This document shows, piece after piece, positions 1 to 5,637 of a stretch of DNA of 6,060 nucleotides. Source of the stretch: Oscillospiraceae bacterium (GTDB taxonomy: Bacteria; Bacillota; Clostridia; Oscillospirales; Oscillospiraceae). Below the pieces are notes generated by a model. The model saw only the letters and a program-made list of their open reading frames with translations. It made no database searches and was not told where the DNA came from. Every line of letters starts with the position of its first letter. Position 1 is the first letter of the stretch. The position numbers and the translations under genes were made by a program. The stretch spans positions 1-6,060 of the forward strand of contig JAFPTE010000195.1 in NCBI GenBank assembly GCA_017400415.1, in the 5' to 3' direction.

Positions 1-107
1 AGCTTGACAGGCTGAGGAAAAACGATAATATCAGCACCTACACCCTTAACAGGCTCTGTGAAATACTTGATTGCCAGTTAAGCGATATAGCCGAATATAA
101 AAAATAA
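1..107 (+). CDS. XRE/Cro-type HTH transcriptional regulator, C-terminal fragment (5' end outside window)
   Basis: The frame opening at position 3 runs 34 codons to a TAA at 105-107 and is cut by the window start. The visible residues begin LDRLRKNDNISTYTLNRLC and continue through EILDCQLSDIAEY to a lysine pair. This matches the end of small Cro/CI-type helix-turn-helix proteins (HTH_26/YozG-like): a recognition helix with an L-x-K/R-L-R-K pattern, the 'N-[IV]-S-T' turn, then 'L-x-[KR]-[IL]-C-E-x-L-x-C-x-[LI]-x-D-I'. Family members are usually 65-75 residues and bind DNA as dimers, often with no other domain. No target or partner can be read from the fragment. It converges on yebC and shares the terminator just after its stop. 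The family call is fairly firm; the regulated gene is unknown. Confidence 0.75.
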   Translation, partial: LDRLRKNDNISTYTLNRLCEILDCQLSDIAEYKK

Positions 108-143
108 GACGCTCTGCCGTTTGGCAAAGCGTCTTTGATTTTT
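106..143. terminator. Bidirectional Rho-independent terminator between the XRE gene and yebC
   Basis: The arms AAGACGCT (106-113) and AGCGTCTT (128-135) pair perfectly. After one C/A mismatch, TGCC (115-118) pairs with GGCA (123-126) around a GTTT loop (119-122). On the plus strand GATTTTT follows (137-143). On the minus strand the hairpin is followed by TATTTTTTATATT (complement of 93-105). It can therefore end both converging transcripts, the XRE regulator from the left and yebC from the right. The left arm starts inside the XRE stop codon. Confidence 0.88.
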
Positions 144-149
144 GGCTTC

Positions 150-878
150 TTACTCTTCCCTGTTGGTCCAGACGTTCTGGATATCCTCGTTGTCGTCCAT
201 AAGGTCAAGCATCTTCTCGAACTTCATGATGTTGTCCGGGTCGGTGAGCTTGACGTAATTCTGGGGGACCATCTCGATCTGGGCGGAGAGGAACCTATAC
301 TTGCCCTCCAGAGCGGCGGCCACGGCGGGGAAGGAATCCGGGTCGGTGTAGACCTCGAAGGCCTCATCCTCGGGGCTGAAGTCCTCGGCTCCGGCCTCCA
401 GTGCGTCCTCCATGACCGTATCCTCGTCCAGCTCCTCATCCTCGTTGTCGATGACGATGACGCCCTTCTTGTCGAAGGACCAGGAGACGCAGCCGGCGGC
501 GCCCATGTTTCCGCCGTACTTATCGAACAGGTGGCGTACCTCGGAGGCGGTGCGGTTGCGGTTATCGGTCATGGCGTCCACGATGACAGCCACGCCCTCG
601 GGGCCGTAGCCCTCATAGGTGACGGTCTCGAAGTTATCGGTGTTGCCGCTGCCCAGGGCCTTGTCGATGGTGCGCTTGATGTTATCATTGGGCATATTGG
701 CAGCCTTGGCCTTGGCGATAACGGTAGCCAGGCGGGAGTTGTTGGCGGGGTCACCGCTGCCGCCCTCCTTGACCGCCACGATCATCTCGCGGGCGATCTT
801 GGTGAAGGCCTGGGCTCTCTTGGCGTCTGCCGCACCCTTTGTCTTTTGAATATTGTGCCATTTGGAATGTCCGGACAT
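150..878 (-). CDS. yebC: YebC/PmpR/TACO1-family translation regulator (YebC1 type)
   Basis: This is a 242-residue full-length YebC protein (family usual about 240-250). The N-terminus MSGHSKWHNIQKTKGAAD is the family signature of the YebC1 branch (E. coli YebC, B. subtilis YrbC) rather than the shorter YeeI/YebC2 branch. The central signature YEGYGPEGVAVIVDAMTDN lies at 88-106, followed by NRTASEVRHLFDKYGGNMG at 108-126. Residues 146-175 are strongly acidic, as is common in the family. YebC was first described as a DNA-binding regulator; more recent work on bacterial YebC and mitochondrial TACO1 places it on ribosomes, relieving stalls at proline-rich stretches. The ATG at 876-878 has an SD-like AAGGGAAG (885-892) six bases upstream and a strong promoter at 918-946. 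Its usual ruvABC neighbours in many bacteria are not in this window. Its upstream neighbour sipL ends 86 bp away with no clear terminator, so some read-through is possible. Confidence 0.97.
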   Translation of the reverse strand: MSGHSKWHNIQKTKGAADAKRAQAFTKIAREMIVAVKEGGSGDPANNSRLATVIAKAKAANMPNDNIKRTIDKALGSGNTDNFETVTYEGYGPEGVAVIVDAMTDNRNRTASEVRHLFDKYGGNMGAAGCVSWSFDKKGVIVIDNEDEELDEDTVMEDALEAGAEDFSPEDEAFEVYTDPDSFPAVAAALEGKYRFLSAQIEMVPQNYVKLTDPDNIMKFEKMLDLMDDNEDIQNVWTNREE

Positions 879-917
879 ATATTTCTTCCCTTCGTTGGTA
901 AAATGTTTCCGAAAGGC

Positions 918-946
918 ATTTTAGCACATTGCTTTCACCGTGGCAA
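918..946 (-). promoter_or_regulatory. Sigma-A-type extended -10 promoter for yebC
   Basis: Read on the minus strand, the -35 is TTGCCA (941-946) and the -10 is TAAAAT (918-923), with exactly 17 bp between. A TGC directly before the -10 makes it an extended -10 element. The predicted start is near 911, giving a leader of about 32 nt. The same DNA also holds an imperfect inverted repeat, GCACTTGC (942-949 complement) with GCAATGTGC (924-932 complement), which could act as an operator or as a weak hairpin in read-through RNA from sipL; it lacks a T-tract. Confidence 0.7.
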
Positions 947-964
947 GTGCCTTTTGTTATTTTT

Positions 965-2476
965 TTATACTGATTTCCCCTGTTTTTTCATCTTTACCGG
1001 GATAATAAGGAGCTGACCCGGCGTGGGCTCCTGTCCCTCCGCCATGCCGTTGGCGCTCAGAATGTCTCCGAGGGCTACGGAGTAATGCTTGCCAAGCTCC
1101 CAGAGTGTCGTATTCTCGCCGGCTCTGCACGCAATTATGGAGGGGCACCGGCCGCAGCTCTCCTGTTCCCGGCCTGTGAGTTTGACAACGTATTGAGCCG
1201 TTTCCTTTTTGTACCTGGCGCAGGTCACAAGGCCGGAGGTCCTGGCGGCTATGCCCTCCTCCGTCCGGTTATACTCCGCCTTCTCATCCTCAGAGTAAAA
1301 CCCCACGGGCTCCCAGGTGAAGCCACTGTCCAGGGATTTGGCATACTGTGCGGTGCCCCTCCGCACGGAGCCGAAATACTCCCCTGCCTCGTTTGTGAAC
1401 ACCACCGCCCCGGACATGGGAACTGTGAGCGCTCCGTCCTCCACGGAAGGAGCTCCGCCCAGAGCCCGGACCGCCGCAATGGACCTCACCTTCTCCGGCG
1501 TGCCGAAGCTGAAGGCGGCCTCAACAGGCAGACTTTCAAAACCGGTCAGTGAGTCCAGGGTAAGGGTCTCGGTCTCAATGCAGCTGTCCATGCCGGAGAT
1601 ATAAGCGTCCTTTATGTAGCTGAGCTCCGACTTTTCATAGGCCGTAAGCTGCAGCACCGCATGGACCTCAATGGAGAGAGTATCCTGCTCCAGAGACACA
1701 TAAAGCCCGGTTGGAGCGGCCGTGACGTTGAATATCGCCCCCTCCATTTCGCCCTCCAGCTCCATGACCTGGGAATAAGGGCTCTCCGTTGTGACCATTT
1801 CCGCTTCCCCGTTTTTCATGGTGCACAGGCTCTTGGTGACTGCGGCTCCCCGCACCACGGCCTTGGCCCCCACCACCCTCACGTCCTCGTTTCTCAGGCA
1901 GACCGTTGACGCAAGCACCTGGGCGATGCCGCCTGCGGAAGGGCTGTCCGTCAGGGAGACCGTTTTCTCGGTAACGCACGCAGGAAGACAGAGGCGCAGG
2001 GTTTCCGTAAGCGTCTCCTTTCCCTCCGGCTCAGAAAAGCCTGTGGGCAGGGTTATCTTTCCGTCGCAGTAAACCTGAATGCGGTATATAAGCTCCACAT
2101 GAACGCCCAGCTTCCGGGAATTGATTATCCTCCCGTCGCACTGCGCGCACTCCACGCTCGCAGCAACCTGGCAGAACTCGCTTATCTCCTCCCCTTCGCA
2201 GCTTGAGGCAAAGGGCACCGAGGAGGTGACCCTCCGCAGCTCCTTCCCTCCCTCGGGAACGTAGATAACGGTCAGCTCCGTCACTCCCGATACGCTCACT
2301 CTCCCGGCCGCAGCCTCCTTTGTGCGTATGTACGGTGCGGCGCAGGCGAAAACCACCCGAAGGGCGTCCGGCTCCGTGTCCGGAATGACGAATTCGCCGC
2401 TGTCCTCCTTTGTAAAGGTCCGGCTCAGTACGGCCCTTTTGTAGAGCTTCTCTGTAAATACCAATTGATTGTCCAA
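965..2476 (-). CDS. sipL: SipL-type spore coat/cortex morphogenesis protein (SPOCS/DUF3794 repeats + C-terminal LysM)
   Basis: The protein is 503 residues from the TTG at 2474-2476. It has SPOCS/DUF3794-like beta-rich repeats at roughly 30-115 (VIPDTEPDALRVV, then SGVTELTVIYV), 180-280 (IAQVLAST, then VRVVGAKAVVRGAAV) and a weaker one at 325-430. A LysM domain follows at about 448-494 (TTLWELGKHYSVALGDILSA, ending PGQLLIIPV). There is no signal peptide or membrane helix. In Clostridioides difficile, SipL binds the coat-basement ATPase SpoIVA through its LysM domain and is needed for coat and cortex assembly; it is the clostridial counterpart of SpoVID. The reading frame also allows GTG at 2483-2485 (three residues longer), but the SD AAGGGG (2485-2490) overlaps that GTG and sits 8 nt from the TTG, so I prefer TTG. 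The protein has 15 cysteines including two CxxC pairs. It lies about 50 bp after a small membrane protein gene, probably in one unit. The architecture call is strong; the functional equivalence is by family. Confidence 0.9.
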   Translation of the reverse strand: MDNQLVFTEKLYKRAVLSRTFTKEDSGEFVIPDTEPDALRVVFACAAPYIRTKEAAAGRVSVSGVTELTVIYVPEGGKELRRVTSSVPFASSCEGEEISEFCQVAASVECAQCDGRIINSRKLGVHVELIYRIQVYCDGKITLPTGFSEPEGKETLTETLRLCLPACVTEKTVSLTDSPSAGGIAQVLASTVCLRNEDVRVVGAKAVVRGAAVTKSLCTMKNGEAEMVTTESPYSQVMELEGEMEGAIFNVTAAPTGLYVSLEQDTLSIEVHAVLQLTAYEKSELSYIKDAYISGMDSCIETETLTLDSLTGFESLPVEAAFSFGTPEKVRSIAAVRALGGAPSVEDGALTVPMSGAVVFTNEAGEYFGSVRRGTAQYAKSLDSGFTWEPVGFYSEDEKAEYNRTEEGIAARTSGLVTCARYKKETAQYVVKLTGREQESCGRCPSIIACRAGENTTLWELGKHYSVALGDILSANGMAEGQEPTPGQLLIIPVKMKKQGKSV

Positions 2477-2484
2477 CTTCAACA

Positions 2485-2490
2485 CCCCTT
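2485..2490 (-). promoter_or_regulatory. Ribosome binding site that decides the sipL start, inside a possible hairpin
   Basis: AAGGGG on the minus strand lies 8 nt before TTG (2474-2476) but overlaps the alternative GTG (2483-2485), which favours TTG. The same bases form the 3' arm of a hairpin: CCCTGCAGA (2505-2513 complement) pairs with TCTGCAAGGG (2486-2495 complement) with one bulged A and a 9-nt loop, which would partly hide the site. Confidence 0.6.
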
Positions 2491-2513
2491 GCAGAATAAT
2501 AGCCTCTGCAGGG

Positions 2514-2543
2514 AGTATATTCCCCTCAGCACTTTTTCATGAC
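2514..2543 (-). promoter_or_regulatory. Weak candidate sigma-E-like promoter for sipL
   Basis: On the minus strand GTCATGAA (2536-2543) and AATATACT (2514-2521) are separated by 14 bp. Compared with the Bacillus sigma-E consensus as I recall it (KMATATT, then CATACAnT), the -35 matches in its first half only and the -10 matches at most informative positions. Sigma-E control is expected because sipL acts in the mother cell. The match is weak and rests mainly on position and biology. It overlaps the end of the upstream small gene. Confidence 0.25.
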
Positions 2544-2675
2544 ATACAGGCCGAGACAAAGAATGGCAAAGCCGATTATGAGCCACCAGAGGCTCGTGGG
2601 CAGCAGCACCGCCAGCACTATCATTGCCCCCGCAACCGCAAGAACGCCGCCCACGACAGCCCTTTTTCCCCACAT
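2526..2675 (-). CDS. Small (49-residue) two-helix membrane protein upstream of sipL
   Basis: ATG at 2673-2675 to TGA at 2526-2528 encodes 49 residues. It starts MWGKRAVVGGVLAVAGAM, has a hydrophobic helix at about 6-25, a Pro-Thr-Ser turn at 26-28, a second helix at about 29-45 containing a Trp pair (30-31), and ends with Lys-Lys-Cys. This is a helical hairpin with basic residues at both ends, so both ends are probably cytoplasmic. The SD GGAGGT (2684-2689) is exact and 8 nt from the ATG, which is strong evidence that it is translated. It ends about 50 bp before sipL on the same strand and begins just after the aminotransferase terminator, so it is probably the first gene of a sipL unit. I do not recognise a named family; similar short hydrophobic proteins are common and unnamed in Clostridia. 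A role in sporulation is only inferred from the neighbour. Confidence 0.72.
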   Translation of the reverse strand: MWGKRAVVGGVLAVAGAMIVLAVLLPTSLWWLIIGFAILCLGLYVMKKC

Positions 2676-2677
2676 AC

Positions 2678-2722
2678 AAAAAGACCTCCGATCATGCTTT
2701 TAATACAGCATATTCGGAGGTC
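2678..2722 (-). terminator. Rho-independent terminator after the aminotransferase gene
   Basis: On the minus strand GACCTCCGA (2714-2722 complement) pairs over 9 bp with TCGGAGGTC (2683-2691 complement). A 2x2 internal loop follows, then ATGCT pairs with AGCAT around an 8-nt loop. TTTTT (complement of 2678-2682) follows directly. It begins 17 bp after the aminotransferase stop. The same structure carries the ribosome binding site of the next gene. On the plus strand a GGTTTTT also follows, but no plus-strand gene ends here. Confidence 0.85.
2684..2689 (-). promoter_or_regulatory. Ribosome binding site of the 49-residue membrane protein, embedded in a terminator arm
   Basis: GGAGGT on the minus strand is a full Shine-Dalgarno match, 8 nt before the ATG at 2675. 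It lies entirely in the 3' arm of the aminotransferase terminator hairpin (2683-2722), so in a transcript reading through that terminator the site would be base-paired. Confidence 0.75.
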
Positions 2723-2739
2723 CGGTTTTTAGTTACAAA

Positions 2740-3927
2740 TCAGCTCTGCAGGAACTTCTCAAGTCTGTCAAGACCGTTTCTGATGTTCTCCATGCTGGTG
2801 GCATAAGACCAGCGGACGTAGCCGTCGGCGCCGAAGGCGTTGCCGGGGACCGTGGCCACAAGGCCGTGCTTCAGAAGGGCGGCGCAGAAATCGGCGCTGG
2901 AATTGATCTGCTCGCCGCAGAGGGTCATTCCGAAGGTCTTCTTTACATTCATGAATACGTAGAAGGCCCCGTCGGGCTCCAGACAGCTCACAAGCTCCAT
3001 GGCGTTCACCCGGGAGACGAAGTACTTTCTCCGGCGGTCAAACTCCTGACGCATTTTCTCCGCAGTATACTGCTCTCCGGAATAGGCCTCGATGGAGGCG
3101 AACTGGGCGGCATTGGAGGCGTTGCCGGTGGAATGGCTCAGATAATTGGACATAGCCTTCATGATTTCCGTATTCCCCGCCGCAAAGCCGATACGCCAGC
3201 CGGTCATGGCATAGGTCTTGGAGACGCCGTTTATGATAATCGTCCGCTCCTTCATCTCATCGGAGACGGAGGCAAAGGAAAGGAATTCGCCGTTGTAGAT
3301 AAGGCAGGCGTAAATCTCGTCATCCAGAACGTAAAGGTCCTTCTCGCAGATAATCTCACTGAGGGCTCTGACCTCATCGGGAGAATAGAGCATACCGGTG
3401 GGATTTGAGGGGTTCGTCATTATAAGGCACTTGGTCTTATCGGTGATGGCGTTCCGGAGCTGCTCCGGAGTCATCTTGAAGCGGTTTTCCTCCGTGGTCT
3501 CGACAATAACGGGAACGCCGCCGGCCATGCGGATGGCCTCCGCATAGGTTACCCAGTAAGGAGCGGGCAGAATGACCTCATCGCCCGGGTCAAGCAGGAC
3601 CTGAAGCGTTATATAGATAACGTGCTTTGCGCCGCTGGTGACGCAGATCTGGTTAGGCGCATAGCTGAGTCCGAAGGTCCTCTCCATATATGCGGATATG
3701 GCCTTCCGGAGAGGCATAACGCCGGCGGAGGGGGTATACCGGGACTGGTTATCCTGGATGGCCTTGATACCGGCAGCCTTTATGGACTCCGGCGTGGGGA
3801 AATCCGGCTCACCGGCGCCGAAGCCGATAACGTCGATTCCACGGGCCTTCATTTCGTTGGCGGTGGCGGTTATTGCAAGGGTTGCAGAGGGGGCTATGCC
3901 TGCGGCTACTTTGGAAATACTTTTCAT
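2740..3927 (-). CDS. aspB: Pyridoxal-phosphate aminotransferase, fold type I, AspB-like (aspartate aminotransferase subgroup 1-beta)
   Basis: The protein is 395 residues, standard for the family. It contains GAGEPDFPTP (37-46) near the substrate; PYWVTY (123-128), whose Trp125 stacks on the cofactor; NPSNPTG (172-178); DDEIY (202-206) with Asp203 for the pyridine nitrogen and Tyr206; GVSKTYAMTGWRIGF (234-248) with Lys237 as the Schiff-base lysine and Arg245 near the phosphate; and VRWSYA (371-376) with Arg372 for the substrate alpha-carboxylate. Lys101 (SGAKHV) falls where, from memory, the Thermus aspartate aminotransferase uses Lys109 to hold the distal carboxylate, supporting aspartate/glutamate use. 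The likely reaction is aspartate + 2-oxoglutarate to oxaloacetate + glutamate in the cytosol. It appears monocistronic: its own promoter lies at 3959-3987, an SD-like TGAGG (3936-3940) precedes the ATG, and a terminator follows the stop. Substrate preference is inferred; other class I members cannot be excluded. Confidence 0.93.
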   Translation of the reverse strand: MKSISKVAAGIAPSATLAITATANEMKARGIDVIGFGAGEPDFPTPESIKAAGIKAIQDNQSRYTPSAGVMPLRKAISAYMERTFGLSYAPNQICVTSGAKHVIYITLQVLLDPGDEVILPAPYWVTYAEAIRMAGGVPVIVETTEENRFKMTPEQLRNAITDKTKCLIMTNPSNPTGMLYSPDEVRALSEIICEKDLYVLDDEIYACLIYNGEFLSFASVSDEMKERTIIINGVSKTYAMTGWRIGFAAGNTEIMKAMSNYLSHSTGNASNAAQFASIEAYSGEQYTAEKMRQEFDRRRKYFVSRVNAMELVSCLEPDGAFYVFMNVKKTFGMTLCGEQINSSADFCAALLKHGLVATVPGNAFGADGYVRWSYATSMENIRNGLDRLEKFLQS

Positions 3928-3958
3928 AATCTGGGCCTCATTTCAAGAATCTACAAGT

Positions 3959-3987
3959 ATTATATGCCTCATCCTGCATTTTTGCAA
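3959..3987 (-). promoter_or_regulatory. Sigma-A-type promoter for the aminotransferase gene
   Basis: On the minus strand the -35 TTGCAA (3982-3987) and a perfect -10 TATAAT (3959-3964) are separated by 17 bp. The predicted start is near 3952, giving a leader of about 25 nt. Upstream DNA (3991-4025) is A/T-rich with A- and T-runs, which could act as an UP element. Confidence 0.78.
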
Positions 3988-4010
3988 GCCGTATAATTGT
4001 TTTTCAGACG

Positions 4011-4045
4011 AATATGAATTTTTTGAAATGGCAGACTTTCATATT
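4011..4045. repeat. Spaced inverted repeat upstream of the aminotransferase promoter
   Basis: AATATGAA (4011-4018) and TTCATATT (4038-4045) are perfect 8-bp inverted copies with 19 bp between, lying 24 bp upstream of the -35 element in the 196-bp spacer 3928-4123. The repeat is A/T-rich and could arise by chance. The rest of that spacer holds the aminotransferase promoter and the carboxypeptidase terminator. Confidence 0.3.
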
Positions 4046-4060
4046 TGTGCATTTCGACAC

Positions 4061-4099
4061 AAAAAACCTCTCCGAAGCCAGGCAAAGGCTCCGGAGAGG
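4061..4099 (-). terminator. Rho-independent terminator after the D-Ala-D-Ala carboxypeptidase gene
   Basis: On the minus strand CCTCTCCG (4092-4099 complement) pairs with CGGAGAGG (4067-4074 complement). After one mismatch, AGCC (4087-4090 complement) pairs with GGCT (4076-4079 complement) around a 7-nt loop. Six Ts follow (complement of 4061-4066). The hairpin starts about 24 bp after the stop at 4124. Confidence 0.9.
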
Positions 4100-4123
4100 G
4101 CATGTGATATGGTGTTCAGCCGT

Positions 4124-5578
4124 TCAGCGGCGCTTATAGCGCTCGTCATAGCTGCGGGCGGCGTGCTTTTTTTCTATCTCCTCAAAGGTCATGCCAGTGG
4201 TGAGCTGGTCCTCCTGGGCTCTGAGCTGGGCAATGCGCTGCCGAGCGACCGCATCTGCAGCCCGCTTGCGGCGAATGCGGTTGATGTTGTAGATGATAAT
4301 GAACGCTATGTAGGCAACGAACAGAACAATGAGGAAAACGATTGCCAGTCTGACGTATCTGTTTCCCAGGGTGCCGGTAATCTGGGAGGTGAGGAACTTG
4401 CCCCTGTCAAGGTCCACGGAGGAGTTGGCCACAAGGCGCACGGTTCCGCAGTCCTTCCCCTGGAGGGATACGTCAGCATCACCAAGTATCTCCCCTGCCA
4501 CAATGGGCGCACGGGCGGCCTGGCCGTCTGCGTTTTTCAGGTGGATATCAAGGTGGACAAGATTGGTGTTTATGTCGTTCTCCAGAAGCAGGGTAATGGA
4601 ATTCTCCGGCCGCAGGACCACCGTATTTGCGCCGGCGCCCAGAGTAACGGGGATTTCGGCCACAAGGTCCATGGTGGACAGGACTGTGCGATAGGAAAAG
4701 TTTGAAAAGCCCCATTGGAGCAGCCGCTTTGCCTCAAGGAAGCTGTTGACCTTGGTGGTGCCGTCCTCTGCAATGATGCTCTTGGCCTTCAGCACCACGA
4801 CGCCCAGGGACAGGTCGCCCTTCTGGGCCGCCGCCGCAACACAGTAGCCCGCCGCATCGGTGTAGCCTGTCTTGCCGGCCTTGGCGTATTCGTAGTAATA
4901 GGTGTTCTTCTGACGGATAAGGTTGTTGGTGTTTGTGAGCTTTCTGGCGCCGGCCTTGTTGGTGGCAGGTACCGTGTGCTCCTCAGTACCGGATATCTTG
5001 GTGAACTGGGGAATGGTCATGGCCTTCTGCAGGATTTTGAAAAGGTCCCGGGCGGTGGAGTAGTTATCCACGTCAGGCATGCCGTGGGTATTGGAAAAAT
5101 GGGTGCCGGTGCAGCCAAGAGCCTGGGCCATACGGTTCATCTGGTCGATGAAGGCCGAAATATCGCCGGAGACGTATTCCGCAATGGCGTTGCAGGGCTC
5201 GTTGGCGCTGGTCATGATTACACAGTAAAGAAGCTCCTCAAAGGTGATGCGCTCCCCTTCCTCAAACTTAAGGGAGCTGCCGTCCGAGCCGATGTCCCTG
5301 TAAAGGGAGCTTGTCAGGGTTACGGTATCGGAAAACTTGACAGTGCCGTTCTGATATGCATCCAGCGCCACAATGGCGGTCATCACCTTTGTGAGGCTGG
5401 CGGGATACATCTTCTCATCTGCGTTCTTGGCGTAGATTACGGTTCCTGTGTTCAGATCTGCCAATATGGCAGCTCCGCAGTCTGCCTCCGGGTCCTCCAC
5501 CGCAAGAGCGGGAAGGAAGAATACTGCCAGAATGGAAGAGATCAGAAAGAAAACGGTGATTTTCTTAAAAATTTTCAT
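4124..5578 (-). CDS. D-alanyl-D-alanine carboxypeptidase (DacF/PBP5-like, peptidase S11) with C-terminal membrane anchor and cytoplasmic tail
   Basis: The protein is 484 residues, longer than the usual 380-420. A signal peptide spans 1-26, with cleavage likely after PALA (23-26). The penicillin-binding motifs are complete: Ser61-Leu-Thr-Lys64 (SxxK, Ser61 the nucleophile, preceded by YPA), Ser124-Ala-Asn126 (SxN) and Lys236-Thr-Gly238 (KTG). A PBP5 C-terminal beta domain follows at about 295-390. Residues 410-430 form a hydrophobic membrane helix, then a stop-transfer RIRRKR (434-439) and a charged tail of about 50 residues ending in Arg-Arg. The enzyme removes the terminal D-Ala of peptidoglycan pentapeptides outside the membrane, limiting cross-linking. 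Classical members end in an amphipathic helix, so the true transmembrane anchor and cytoplasmic tail are notable. GGAG (5585-5588) lies 6 nt before the ATG. It has its own promoter and terminator and diverges from comEA. Whether it acts in vegetative growth or in the spore cortex (as B. subtilis DacF does) cannot be read from sequence. Confidence 0.95.
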   Translation of the reverse strand: MKIFKKITVFFLISSILAVFFLPALAVEDPEADCGAAILADLNTGTVIYAKNADEKMYPASLTKVMTAIVALDAYQNGTVKFSDTVTLTSSLYRDIGSDGSSLKFEEGERITFEELLYCVIMTSANEPCNAIAEYVSGDISAFIDQMNRMAQALGCTGTHFSNTHGMPDVDNYSTARDLFKILQKAMTIPQFTKISGTEEHTVPATNKAGARKLTNTNNLIRQKNTYYYEYAKAGKTGYTDAAGYCVAAAAQKGDLSLGVVVLKAKSIIAEDGTTKVNSFLEAKRLLQWGFSNFSYRTVLSTMDLVAEIPVTLGAGANTVVLRPENSITLLLENDINTNLVHLDIHLKNADGQAARAPIVAGEILGDADVSLQGKDCGTVRLVANSSVDLDRGKFLTSQITGTLGNRYVRLAIVFLIVLFVAYIAFIIIYNINRIRRKRAADAVARQRIAQLRAQEDQLTTGMTFEEIEKKHAARSYDERYKRR

Positions 5579-5609
5579 TTATTTCTCCGAAAGATATGTT
5601 ATAATGGGT

Positions 5610-5637
5610 TTGGGGTATTTCATCACCCCTATATAAT
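5610..5637 (+). promoter_or_regulatory. Candidate promoter for comEA, overlapping the divergent promoter
   Basis: A perfect TATAAT lies at 5632-5637 with a weak TTGGGG (5610-5615) 16 bp upstream. The -10 occupies the same base pairs as the minus-strand -10 (5633-5638). The predicted start near 5644 gives a leader of about 45 nt that is almost entirely A/T and contains no Shine-Dalgarno sequence. A poor -35 could mean that an activator or another sigma factor is used. Confidence 0.4.
5612..5629. repeat. Inverted repeat in the carboxypeptidase/comEA intergenic region (possible operator or 5'-end hairpin)
   Basis: GGGGT (5612-5616) and ACCCC (5625-5629) flank an 8-nt centre. For the carboxypeptidase gene it sits at the predicted transcript start, so the RNA could begin with a 5-bp stem. 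For comEA it lies inside the spacer of the candidate promoter. Either role is inference. Confidence 0.35.

Noticed and set aside
430..460. Run of acidic codons in yebC resembling a simple repeat
   Set aside because: It encodes the acidic Glu/Asp segment normal for this part of YebC proteins and keeps the frame.
135..1016. Long plus-strand open frame (293 codons) opposite yebC
   Set aside because: It lies antisense to a clear full-length yebC, has a Gly/Val/Leu-rich composition typical of the complement of a GC-rich gene, no recognisable domain and no ribosome site.
2479..2679. 66-codon minus-strand frame overlapping the small membrane gene
   Set aside because: It starts at a TTG only 4 nt from the SD, gives a Gly/Arg/Cys/His mixture without domain, and overlaps sipL; the 49-codon frame has ATG at the right distance and a clean membrane pattern.
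3992..3997. TATAAT on the plus strand in the 3928-4123 spacer
   Set aside because: No suitable -35 at 16-18 bp upstream and no plus-strand gene follows.
3698..4705. Plus-strand open frame (335 codons) spanning two minus-strand genes and their spacer
   Set aside because: It crosses a terminator and a promoter that belong to the minus strand and has no coherent composition along its length.
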